8,773 nt of DNA from assembly GCA_947456005.1 (NCBI GenBank), contig CANGRP010000100.1:1-8773 (forward strand), in the 5' to 3' direction. Each line of letters opens with the position of its first letter. Within the stretch, counting starts at the first letter, position 1. Both the position numbers and the translations under genes were made by a program. Shown here piece by piece: positions 1 to 6,867 of the stretch. The stretch is from Caulobacteraceae bacterium (GTDB taxonomy: Bacteria > Pseudomonadota > Alphaproteobacteria > Caulobacterales > Caulobacteraceae). A model generated the notes under the pieces. It did no database searches, was not told the DNA's origin, and was given only the letters and a program-made list of their open reading frames with translations.

Positions 1-1130
1 CTCAGGAGCATCAGGAAGGGCGTGAAGGGCGGGAAGAGGGCGGCGGCCCGGATAAAGGGCGAGTCGGGAGCCTGCAGGGCGGAGACCACGAGGATCAGTG
101 GGACCAGCATCATCAGGCTCAGGGGCGTGGCGAGGCTCTGGGCCTCCCGGGGCGTTTCACAGAAGGCGGCGAGCCCTGCGAAGATCGAGCCGTAAAGCAG
201 GAAGCCAAACGCCAGGAAGAGGGCCGCCCAGCCCAGGAGTCCGTTGTCAAAGACCACCCCCAGCGCTTCCCGGGCGACGCCGGCCGGCAGCTGGCCCGCC
301 GCCAGGATTCCCACGCCCGCCAGGACGCCCAGGACGGTCAGGAAAAGGCAAAGCACCCCGAGGACCTTGCCGAGCAGGAGTTCCGCGGGGTGGGCTGAGG
401 TCACGAGGACCTCGATGACCCGGCTGGACTTCTCCTCGACGACGCTGGTCAGGATCATTCCCGAGCCGGCGAGGATCAGGGTGACCAGGAGATAGCTGAC
501 CCCCAGGGCGGCGAGTTGCGGCAACCGGTCTGTCAGGGTCACCCTCCCGGTCCGGGACTCCGGCGAGTAGGTCTCGACCTCGATCCCCGCCTCGAACACC
601 TGCCGGATGTCCGCCCCGGAAAGGCCGAGGGCCGTCATGCGCCGATCCCGGGACCACGCCGAAAGGTCGTCCTCCAGGGATCCGGAGAGGTCGATCAGTC
701 GGGCCCTCGGCGTCCAGAGCCTGGCCTCTACGGCGTCGGCCCCGCCCGCCAGCACGAGGATGATCGGCGGGTTCGCATCAGGACCCTGCTCCCGATAGAA
801 GGCCTGTATGCGCTCGCCGGCCTCCTGCGGCGTCCGGACACCGATCAGGCTTGGCGGTGGAGGCGCCAGGACAGCCGCCTGTTCCTGGGGGAGATTCCGG
901 GTCCGGCCCTCCCGGATCTTCGCTTCCAGGTACCGCCCGGGCCCCTCCGCCCCGATCCCGGTGAGATCCAGGATGGCCACCTTGGGCGCCGGCGTGTGGC
1001 GAGACAGGAGGCTGGGCAGGACGGCGGTCGCGCCGAGGACCAGCGGCAGGGTCACAAGGGCGATGAAGAAGCCCGGGGTCAGCAGGTAGGCGAGGTACTC
1101 CCGCCTCAGGATGAGCAGAAGACGTCTCAT
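1..1130 (-). CDS. ABC-2 type exporter permease, NatB/YhaP family (3' end outside the window)
   Basis: Membrane subunit of an ABC exporter in the inner membrane, paired with the ATPase encoded just upstream. I translated 376 residues without a stop before the left edge. Residues about 20-42 form the first membrane segment, right after a basic start (MRRLLLILRREYLAYLLTPG). Residues about 44-195 are a hydrophilic, probably extracytoplasmic domain. A second segment at about 205-226 leads into the family hallmark EEKSSRVIEVL (232-242). Further hydrophobic segments lie near 251-275, 297-320 and 336-355. The last visible residues (FPPFTPFLMLL) match the run before the final segments, so I judge that roughly 30-60 C-terminal residues are missing. 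The ATG overlaps the ATPase stop in an ATGA junction and is preceded by GGAGG 10 bases upstream, so translation is probably coupled. The family includes sodium exporters and many members of unknown substrate; nothing here identifies the cargo. Confidence 0.9.
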   Translation of the reverse strand, partial: MRRLLLILRREYLAYLLTPGFFIALVTLPLVLGATAVLPSLLSRHTPAPKVAILDLTGIGAEGPGRYLEAKIREGRTRNLPQEQAAVLAPPPPSLIGVRTPQEAGERIQAFYREQGPDANPPIILVLAGGADAVEARLWTPRARLIDLSGSLEDDLSAWSRDRRMTALGLSGADIRQVFEAGIEVETYSPESRTGRVTLTDRLPQLAALGVSYLLVTLILAGSGMILTSVVEEKSSRVIEVLVTSAHPAELLLGKVLGVLCLFLTVLGVLAGVGILAAGQLPAGVAREALGVVFDNGLLGWAALFLAFGFLLYGSIFAGLAAFCETPREAQSLATPLSLMMLVPLILVVSALQAPDSPFIRAAALFPPFTPFLMLL

Positions 1131-2080
1131 GCGCCGGCAACCTCCGGAAGGCGCGGGCCGGAGCCGGTCAGCAGCAGGAAGGCTTCATGCAGGCCGGGCT
1201 CCCGGGATTCAAACCGCCTTACGCCGAGGCCCGCCCTGAAGGCGGCCGAGAGGGTCTCATGCGCCTCGGCGCCGGGGGCCAGCTCGACTTCCAGGCGAAG
1301 GTCTTCTGCGTTCGCGGCCGATCCTGCGGCGATGACCGCGACCACACCCGGCAGGCTGCGGATGTCGGTGACCTCCAGCCCCCCTTCCAGCACCAGCCGC
1401 CCGGGCGCCCGGCTTCGGGCCTCCTGGACGGTTCCCTCGAACACCTTGCGACCGCCGGCCAGCAGGAGGACCCGGTCGCAGAGGCGCTCGGCGTGGGACA
1501 TCACATGGGTCGAGAAGACAATGGTCGCGCCCTTGCCGGACCGCTCGCGGATCAGCGCCTCAAGGCCTTGCTGGTGCGTGGGATCGAGGCCCGAGAACGG
1601 CTCATCCAGGATGATCAGCTCCGGGTCGTGGATGAGGGTGCAGACCAGAGCGGCCTGCTGGGCCATGCCCTTCGACAGTCGCCGGATCTGGGTGTTCGCG
1701 GCGTAGCCGAGGCCGAGCTGCTCCAGCATGGTCCTGGCCTTGCGCCGGGCGATCGCCGGAGCGACCCCCTTCAGGCCGCCTAGGAAGGCCGCCGCCTGCA
1801 GAGGGGTCATGCGGGGGTGCAGCCCGCGCTCCTCGGGCAGAAAGCCGATCCGGTCGCGAACCCGGCGTCCGTCGCTCGCACCGAGGACGGACATCCGGCC
1901 TGAAGTCGGGGCCACAAGGCCCAGGATCATCCGCAGGGTCGTGGTCTTTCCGGCGCCGTTCGGGCCCAGGAAACCGAAGACGGCCCCCGGCTCCACCCGG
2001 AAGCTCAGGGCCTCGACAACGGCCCGGTCCCCGAACGTCCGGGTCAGTTCGTCAAGCTCCAGGGCGGGAACGCCGGTCAT
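1127..2080 (-). CDS. ABC transporter ATPase, NatA/YhaQ type (LPEERGL subgroup)
   Basis: Cytoplasmic ATP-hydrolysing subunit, 317 aa, that should drive the permease encoded immediately downstream. Motifs in order: Walker A GPNGAGKTT (39-47); a Q-loop region reading FLPEERGLHPRMT, with Glu83 where most ABC ATPases have Gln, which is typical of the NatA/YhaQ subgroup; signature LSKGMAQQA (135-143); Walker B LIILDEP (155-161) with catalytic Glu160; D-loop SGLDP (163-167); and switch His192. Residues from about 225 on form an extra C-terminal domain of the sort seen in this subgroup (DUF4162-like), ending with a GLHEAFLLL stretch. All catalytic residues are intact. The start is supported by AAGGA eight bases before the ATG. 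It is the first gene of a two-gene operon facing away from glnD. Substrate and direction cannot be read from the sequence; export is the family rule. Confidence 0.95.
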   Translation of the reverse strand: MTGVPALELDELTRTFGDRAVVEALSFRVEPGAVFGFLGPNGAGKTTTLRMILGLVAPTSGRMSVLGASDGRRVRDRIGFLPEERGLHPRMTPLQAAAFLGGLKGVAPAIARRKARTMLEQLGLGYAANTQIRRLSKGMAQQAALVCTLIHDPELIILDEPFSGLDPTHQQGLEALIRERSGKGATIVFSTHVMSHAERLCDRVLLLAGGRKVFEGTVQEARSRAPGRLVLEGGLEVTDIRSLPGVVAVIAAGSAANAEDLRLEVELAPGAEAHETLSAAFRAGLGVRRFESREPGLHEAFLLLTGSGPRLPEVAGA

Positions 2081-2101
2081 TCAGGGGGTCCTTCGCCGTC
2101 C

Positions 2102-2137
2102 TGGGGGGATCATGCACCAGCTCGCCCGCCACGCCAA
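2102..2137 (-). promoter_or_regulatory. Candidate housekeeping promoter of the ABC exporter operon
   Basis: On the minus strand, TTGGCG (2137-2132) and CATGAT (2114-2109) are separated by exactly 17 bases. The -35 matches the Caulobacter-style TTGACG at five of six bases and the -10 matches TATAAT at four of six. Transcription would begin near 2102, giving a leader of about 22 bases that contains the AAGGA ribosome binding site of the ATPase gene. This is a by-eye match. Confidence 0.4.
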
Positions 2138-2163
2138 TTGCGACCCGCCTCGCTGCACCGGCC

Positions 2164-2201
2164 CTGACGCGGACGGAGAAAAGCGGCTATATCCGGTTCC
2201 G
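2164..2201 (+). promoter_or_regulatory. Candidate glnD promoter giving a leaderless or nearly leaderless mRNA
   Basis: CTGACG (2164-2169) and TATATC (2188-2193) lie 18 bases apart. The extended -10, GCTATATC at 2186-2193, fits the Caulobacter housekeeping consensus GCTANAWC at every position, and CTGACGC differs from TTGACGS only at its first base. The usual start point, seven bases after the -10, falls at about 2200, and the glnD ATG is at 2202. No Shine-Dalgarno sequence sits at a useful distance (the nearest is GGAGAA at 2174-2179), which agrees with leaderless initiation. Confidence 0.6.
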
Positions 2202-5033
2202 ATGTCCAAGCGCCTGCGCCCGACCCGGCTGGAACACGTCCTCGACGGCGTCAGCCTGCGCGCGCGCCTGTCCGCCGCCGCCCTGGACGCCATCGGCGAC
2301 GAGGCCGAGCAGAGGCGCCGGGCGCTCGACATCCTGCGACAGGCTCTCTTCCGCGGGCGGATGATCGCCAAGGAGCGGCTGGAGAACGGCGCCGGCGGGA
2401 TCGAGACCGCCCGTCTCCTCTCCGGCGTGACCGACGAGGTGGTCAGCGCCCTCTATGACTTCACCACCGTCCACGTCTTCCGGGCCCGCAATCCCACCGA
2501 GGGCGAGCGCCTGGCGCTGATGGCGGTGGGCGGCTACGGGCGCGGCGCCCTGGCGCCCTTCTCCGACCTCGATCTGTTGTTCCTGCGGCCCTACAAGCAG
2601 ACGCCGCACGCCGAGAGCGTGATCGAGTTCATGCTCTATGCGCTGTGGGACCTGGGCTTCAAGGTCGGCCACGCCTCCCGGACGGTGGATGAGTGCCTGC
2701 GGCTCTCGCGTGAGGACTTCACGATCCGCACCTCCATCCTCGAGGCCCGCCACCTGACCGGCGACGCGGCTCTTGCTGAAGACCTGATCCGCCGCTTCCA
2801 GGACGAGGTGATCCGCGGCACGGGCGCCCAGTTCGTCGCCGCCAAGCTGAAGGAGCGGGACGAGCGGCACCTGCGCGCCGGGGCCAGCCGCTACATGGTC
2901 GAGCCCAACATCAAGGAGGGCAAGGGCGGCCTGCGCGATCTCAACACCCTGTTCTGGATCGCCCGCTACCTCAATCCCGTGGCCAGCGCCGACCGGGCCA
3001 GCGGCGTCATCCAGCTGGACATGTTCGATCGCCGGGAGGTCGCCGGGTTCATCCGGTCCATCGACTTCCTCTGGGCGGTGCGCTGCCACATGCACTTCGC
3101 CACCGGCCGGCCCGAGGAGCGGCTGACCTTCGACCTCCAGCCCGCCATCGCCCGGCGCATGGGCTATGGCGACCGGGGCGACGCCCCGGCTGTGGAGCGC
3201 TTCATGCGGCGCTACTTCCTGATCGCCAAGGAAGTGGGCGCCCTGACCCGTGTCTTCACGGCCAAGCTGGAGGAGGAACGGGTCAAGTCGCATCCAGGCG
3301 GCCTGTCCCGCCTCCTGCCGGGCCGCGGCCGCTCCCGCCGACGGGAGGTGGCGCCGGGCTTCTACGCCGAGGGCGGACGCCTGCACGTCGAGGGCCCCGC
3401 GGTCTTCGAGGCCGATCCGGTCAACCTCCTGCGCCTGTTCCTGCACGCCGACCGCGAGGGGCTCGACCTGCACCCCGACGCCTTCACCGCCGCCTCCCGG
3501 CACGCGGCGGAGATCGGACCCCGGGTGCGCCGCGATCCCGAGGCCGCCGCGGTCCTCCTGGACATCCTCGCCCGCGGCCGCGACCCGCAACGGGCCCTGA
3601 CCCTGATGAACGAGGCTGATGTCCTCGGACGCTACCTTCCCGAGTGGAGCCGCATCGTCGCCAAGATGCAGTTCAACATGTATCACTCCTACACGGTGGA
3701 CGAGCACACCCTGCGGGCGGTGGGGGTCATCGCCGGCATTGCGGACGGCCGCTATGTCGCCGACCATCCGCTGGCCACCGCCATCATGCCCCTGATCAGC
3801 GACCGCGAAGCCCTGTTCCTGGCCATGCTGCTGCACGACACCGGCAAGGGCGGCGCCGGGGGCCAGGAGAAGGCCGGCGCGCGGGCGGCCCGGCAGGTCT
3901 GCGAGCGCCTCGGCCAGACCCGCAAGCGGATCGAGCTGGTCGCCTGGCTGGTGGAGCACCACCTGGTGATGAGCGACTACGCCCAGAAACGCGACATCTC
4001 CGACCCGCGGACCGTGGTCGACTTCGCCCGCATCGTCGAGACGCCTGAGCGGCTGAGACTGCTCCTCGTCCTGACCGTGGCGGACATCCGCGCCGTCGGC
4101 CCCGGGGTCTGGAACGGCTGGAAGGGCCAGCTCCTGCGTGAACTCTACCGGGCCACCGAGGCCCTGTTCCGGGGCGGGCGCGGAGCCGATGACGCCGCCG
4201 CCATCCGCCGCTACCACGAGAACGCCGCCTACGACGCGCGCATGCGCCTGGCCGAGTCCAGCCCCATGCTCGCCGGATGGGCCCAGTCCATGGAGGACGC
4301 CTACTTCACCGCCTTCACGGACGAGGAGGTCCGCGCCCACGGGGACCTCGTCCTCCGGGCGGCCGGGACCGGGGCGGCCACCGCCTGCCGGATCCGGACC
4401 GACATGAACGCCGCGGAGGTCTCGGTCTCGGCCACCGACCGGCCCCGCCTCTTCGCCGACCTCGCCGCCGCCCTCAACCTGGCCGGCGCCAACGTCATGG
4501 GCGCCCGGGTGCACACCTCCCGCCGGGGCGAGGCCCTCGACGTCTTCTTCGTGCAGGATGTCTCCGGGGCCGCCTTCGGCGCCGACAATCCCCGGGCCCT
4601 GGACCGGCTCATGTCCCTGCTGGAGTCCGCCGGCCGGGGCGAGCCCCTGAAGCGGGACGGCCGCCCGCCCGCCGAGCTCGGCCGGGCCGCGGCCTTCGCC
4701 ATCACCCCCACCGTCGTGCTCGACAACGACGCCTCGGAGGCGGCCACCGTGATCGAGGCCAGCGGCCGCGACCGGCCGGGCCTCCTGTCCGCCCTGGCCG
4801 AGGTCATCGCCGACGCCGGCCTGTCCATCGTCTCGGCCCATATCGACGGCTATGGCGAGCGGGCGGTCGACGCCTTCTACGTTGTCGACGACCGGGGCCG
4901 GAAGCTCGAGGACCCCGCGCGGGCCGCCGGCCTGCGCGCCGACCTCCTCTCAGCGCTGGAGGCCGTTGACGCCCAGCCCAACCCCCGCAGCCGCGCCCAC
5001 CTGCAGAAGGCCAGGGCCAGCATCGCCCGCTGA
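2202..5033 (+). CDS. glnD: Bifunctional PII uridylyltransferase / uridylyl-removing enzyme
   Basis: Cytoplasmic nitrogen sensor that uridylylates PII proteins (GlnB/GlnK) when glutamine is low and removes UMP when it is high, thereby steering glutamine synthetase and nitrogen transcription. The 943 residues match the usual alphaproteobacterial length. The nucleotidyltransferase motif is GGYGRGALAPFSDLDLL (110-126), with metal-binding Asp122 and Asp124. The HD hydrolase domain has YHSYTVDEHT (494-503), LLHDTGKG with His545-Asp546, and VEHHL (584-588). Two C-terminal ACT domains, the glutamine-sensing part, lie at about 737-815 (TDRPRLFADLAAAL) and 848-925 (GRDRPGLLSALAEVI). The frame stays open upstream to 1728, but that part is antisense to the ABC ATPase gene. 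The ATG at 2202 begins MSKRLRPTRLEHVLDG, a natural N-terminus, just after a good promoter. The gene is transcribed divergently from the ABC operon; murJ follows after 45 bases. Confidence 0.97.
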   Translation: MSKRLRPTRLEHVLDGVSLRARLSAAALDAIGDEAEQRRRALDILRQALFRGRMIAKERLENGAGGIETARLLSGVTDEVVSALYDFTTVHVFRARNPTEGERLALMAVGGYGRGALAPFSDLDLLFLRPYKQTPHAESVIEFMLYALWDLGFKVGHASRTVDECLRLSREDFTIRTSILEARHLTGDAALAEDLIRRFQDEVIRGTGAQFVAAKLKERDERHLRAGASRYMVEPNIKEGKGGLRDLNTLFWIARYLNPVASADRASGVIQLDMFDRREVAGFIRSIDFLWAVRCHMHFATGRPEERLTFDLQPAIARRMGYGDRGDAPAVERFMRRYFLIAKEVGALTRVFTAKLEEERVKSHPGGLSRLLPGRGRSRRREVAPGFYAEGGRLHVEGPAVFEADPVNLLRLFLHADREGLDLHPDAFTAASRHAAEIGPRVRRDPEAAAVLLDILARGRDPQRALTLMNEADVLGRYLPEWSRIVAKMQFNMYHSYTVDEHTLRAVGVIAGIADGRYVADHPLATAIMPLISDREALFLAMLLHDTGKGGAGGQEKAGARAARQVCERLGQTRKRIELVAWLVEHHLVMSDYAQKRDISDPRTVVDFARIVETPERLRLLLVLTVADIRAVGPGVWNGWKGQLLRELYRATEALFRGGRGADDAAAIRRYHENAAYDARMRLAESSPMLAGWAQSMEDAYFTAFTDEEVRAHGDLVLRAAGTGAATACRIRTDMNAAEVSVSATDRPRLFADLAAALNLAGANVMGARVHTSRRGEALDVFFVQDVSGAAFGADNPRALDRLMSLLESAGRGEPLKRDGRPPAELGRAAAFAITPTVVLDNDASEAATVIEASGRDRPGLLSALAEVIADAGLSIVSAHIDGYGERAVDAFYVVDDRGRKLEDPARAAGLRADLLSALEAVDAQPNPRSRAHLQKARASIAR

Positions 5034-5050
5034 TCCCCCCGCTTGACCTG

Positions 5051-5062
5051 CCGCCGCGGCGG
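5051..5062. repeat. Perfect 12-base GC palindrome between glnD and murJ
   Basis: CCGCCGCGGCGG is its own reverse complement. It lies in the 45-base gap between the glnD stop and the preferred murJ start, and its right end runs into the GGAG at 5061-5064, the only purine-rich run before murJ. Folding could hide that site. It has no T tract, so it is not an intrinsic terminator. In DNA this GC-rich such palindromes also arise by chance. Confidence 0.3.
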
Positions 5063-5078
5063 AGCGCATTCAGGTTCT

Positions 5079-6746
5079 GTGAGCGCCGCATCCGTCCCGT
5101 CGCCCCCGCAGGGTGAGCCGCCGTCCGCCGGGCCGAAGGCCGGCGGCGGACTGATCCGCGCCTCGATGGTCTTTTCCGGCCTGACCCTCCTCAGCCGCTT
5201 CCTCGGCCTGGCCCGGGACCTCGTCATCACCGCGCGGATGGGCGCCAGCCAGACCATAGCGGCGGACGCCTTCTTCACCGCCCAGGCCTTCTCCAACCTG
5301 TTTCGCCGGGTTTTCGCCGAGGGCGCCTTCGCCGCCGCCTTCGTGCCAGCCTACTCGCGCAAGCTCGCCGCAGACGGCTCGCCGGAGGCCGACAAGCTGG
5401 CCTCCGACGCCCTGGCGGTGATGGCGGTCGCCACCGTCTTCCTGACGATCCTCGCCCAGCTGGCCATGCCCTGGATCATGCTGGTCTATTCCCCGGGGTA
5501 TATCGACGACCCGGCCAAGTTCCGCCTTGCGGTCATCCTGACCCAGGTCACCATGCCCTACCTGCCCTGCATGGTGATCGCCGCCCTGCTCGCCGGCGTC
5601 CTCACCGCCCGGGGTCGGTTCATCGTCTACGGGATCTATCCGGTCGTCCTGAATATCGGCGTCCTGGCCGCCGTCCTGCCCCAGACCGATCCTGTGGACG
5701 CCGCCTACGCCGCCTCCTGGGCGACCCTCGCCTCCGGGATCGCCCAGGCGGGCCTGTGCTGGTGGGGGGTCCGCCGCGCCGGGGCCCGGATCCGCCTGGT
5801 CCTGCCGCAGCTCACCCCCGAGGTCCGCCGGTTGATCCGGCTGACCATTCCGGGCGCAGTGGCCTCCAGCGCCGTCCAGGTGAACATCTTCATCTCCACC
5901 ATGCTCGCCTCCCATGTCGCGGGCCTGCGGGTGTGGATGAGCGTCGCCGACCGGTTCTACCAGCTGCCCCTGTCCCTGGTCGGCACCGCCATAGGGTTGG
6001 CCCTCCTGCCCCAGCTCTCAAGGGCCTTCGCCAAGGAAGACGGCCCCGAGGGCCAGGCGGTCATGGACCAGGCCCTTGTCTTCGGCCTCGCCCTCTGCCT
6101 GCCCGCCGCCGCCGCCCTTGTCGCCATGCCGGTCTACCTGGTGGACGGTCTCTTCACCCGCGGCCAGTTCCTGGAGGCGGACGCCCGGGCCGCCGGCCTG
6201 ATCCTGCTGCAGTACGGCTGGGGCCTGCCCGCCTTCGTCCTGGTCAAGATCCTCCAGCCCGCCTTCTTCGCCCGCCAGGACACCCGCACCCCCATGGTCT
6301 TCTCCCTGGTGTCCGTGGCCGTGAACATCGCCCTCGGCGTCGCCCTCTTCCACATCATCGGCTTCACCGGCCTCGCCGCCGCCACCAGCATCGCCACCTG
6401 GATCACGGTGGCGCAGATGGCCTTCACCCTCCATCGCCGGAAGGCCTACGCCCCCTCGGCCGCCGCCTGGAGCAGGATCGCCCGGATCGTCGCGGCCAGC
6501 CTCGCCATGGGCGTCCTCCTGGCCCTGGCTGCTCACTTCCGGTCGGTGCTGGAGGCGCCCCTTGCGGGCGTCTCCCTGATCGGTCTGGGGGCCAAGGAGC
6601 TGACCGTGCTCGCCGTCTGCCTGGGGGGCGCCGGCGCCTATGCCGGCCTGCTCCTTCTGTTCGGCGGCATGAGCCTGGCGGAGGTCCGCGCCGCCCTCCG
6701 GCGGCCTGCCGGCCAGGCCCCGACTCCTGAGGCGGACTTGTCCTGA
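5079..6746 (+). CDS. murJ: Lipid II flippase MurJ (MviN family)
   Basis: Inner-membrane flippase that moves lipid II, the peptidoglycan precursor, to the periplasmic side; essential in most bacteria. The MOP/MviN fold shows as a near-continuous series of hydrophobic segments, about 14 by family expectation. Conserved landmarks are present: SRFLGLARD (39-47) with Arg40 and Arg46, equivalent to E. coli Arg18 and Arg24; Asp63 in ADAFF; NLFRRVFAEGAF (73-84) with Arg76; and ADR with Asp291-Arg292, equivalent to E. coli Asp269-Arg270. The residue before NLFRR is Ser72, where the family normally has Pro. No ATG suits the family start: the first one (5166) would cut into the first membrane segment. 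I prefer GTG at 5079, giving 555 aa with a Pro/Gly/Ala-rich lead of about 24 residues before LIRAS. TTG at 5043, in the same frame, would add 12 more. It follows glnD by 45 bases and may share its transcript. Confidence 0.95.
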   Translation: MSAASVPSPPQGEPPSAGPKAGGGLIRASMVFSGLTLLSRFLGLARDLVITARMGASQTIAADAFFTAQAFSNLFRRVFAEGAFAAAFVPAYSRKLAADGSPEADKLASDALAVMAVATVFLTILAQLAMPWIMLVYSPGYIDDPAKFRLAVILTQVTMPYLPCMVIAALLAGVLTARGRFIVYGIYPVVLNIGVLAAVLPQTDPVDAAYAASWATLASGIAQAGLCWWGVRRAGARIRLVLPQLTPEVRRLIRLTIPGAVASSAVQVNIFISTMLASHVAGLRVWMSVADRFYQLPLSLVGTAIGLALLPQLSRAFAKEDGPEGQAVMDQALVFGLALCLPAAAALVAMPVYLVDGLFTRGQFLEADARAAGLILLQYGWGLPAFVLVKILQPAFFARQDTRTPMVFSLVSVAVNIALGVALFHIIGFTGLAAATSIATWITVAQMAFTLHRRKAYAPSAAAWSRIARIVAASLAMGVLLALAAHFRSVLEAPLAGVSLIGLGAKELTVLAVCLGGAGAYAGLLLLFGGMSLAEVRAALRRPAGQAPTPEADLS

Positions 6747-6772
6747 GGCGGGTTCGGCGCTATTCGCCGGCC

Positions 6773-6817
6773 ATGATCCGGAAGCCCGCTCAGACTTCGC
6801 GATGGCGCCGCGGCTGA
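6773..6817 (+). CDS. Very short upstream ORF in the trpS leader (14 codons), doubtful
   Basis: ATG at 6773 opens a 14-codon frame reading MIRKPAQTSRWRRG, followed by TGA. It contains one Trp codon near its end. It has no clear ribosome binding site and does not look like the known alphaproteobacterial trp leader peptide, which has consecutive Trp codons. TTGTCC (6738-6743) plus TATTCG (6761-6766), 17 bases apart, would start transcription close to this ATG, but the -10 is weak. Chance occurrence is quite possible. Confidence 0.12.
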   Translation: MIRKPAQTSRWRRG

Positions 6818-6867
6818 CGCCGCCGCCCTTTCGTCCGCCGCCCTTCCGGAGCCCCGCGCCTCCATGA
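6802..6867 (+). CDS. Proline-rich 21-codon upstream ORF overlapping the trpS start
   Basis: An ATG at 6802 opens a frame of 21 codons whose TGA (6865-6867) overlaps the trpS ATG (6864-6866) in an ATGA junction. The peptide is MAPRLT, then PPPFR twice, then SPAPP. The two PPPFR units are a 15-base tandem repeat whose only two differences (TTT/TTC, CGT/CGG) are silent. Triple-proline runs slow ribosomes unless EF-P helps, so translation of this ORF could couple to or limit trpS initiation. It has no recognisable Shine-Dalgarno and no homologue that I know. It could be a real leader peptide or an accident of GC-rich spacer DNA; I lean slightly to accident. Confidence 0.25.
   Translation: MAPRLTPPPFRPPPFRSPAPP
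6820..6849 (+). repeat. Two-copy 15-base tandem repeat in the trpS leader
   Basis: CCGCCGCCCTTTCGT (6820-6834) is followed at once by CCGCCGCCCTTCCGG (6835-6849), a match at 13 of 15 bases. It ends 14 bases before the trpS ATG, and its last bases contribute to GGAG (6848-6851), the only purine run near that start. A simple slippage or duplication origin is likely. Copy-number change would alter the upstream ORF in whole PPPFR units without shifting its frame. Confidence 0.6.

Noticed and set aside
516..1706. Plus-strand ORF of 396 codons across the ABC genes
   Set aside because: It spans the junction of two well-supported minus-strand genes and its Arg/Pro/Ser-rich translation shows no domain.
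1728..2201. Open extension of the glnD frame upstream, which would give a 1101-residue protein
   Set aside because: It runs antisense through the ABC ATPase gene, its translation has no GlnD-like content, and a natural start with a good promoter lies at 2202.
2081..2201. CtrA-type site (TTAA-N7-TTAA) or CcrM site (GANTC) in the divergent intergenic region
   Set aside because: Neither motif is present there; GANTC occurs only scattered elsewhere, with no cluster at a promoter.
2187..4841. Minus-strand ORF of 884 codons opposite glnD
   Set aside because: The translation is low-complexity Gly/Ala/Asp/Val-rich, as expected from the opposite strand of a GC-rich gene, while the plus strand has complete GlnD motifs.
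5070..5915. Minus-strand ORF of 281 codons opposite murJ
   Set aside because: A shadow frame of GC-rich coding sequence with Gly/Asp/His-rich composition and no supporting signal.
6755..6769. CGGCG/CGCCG hairpin after murJ as an intrinsic terminator
   Set aside because: The stem is short and is followed by GCCATGATCC rather than T residues, so Rho-independent termination is not supported.
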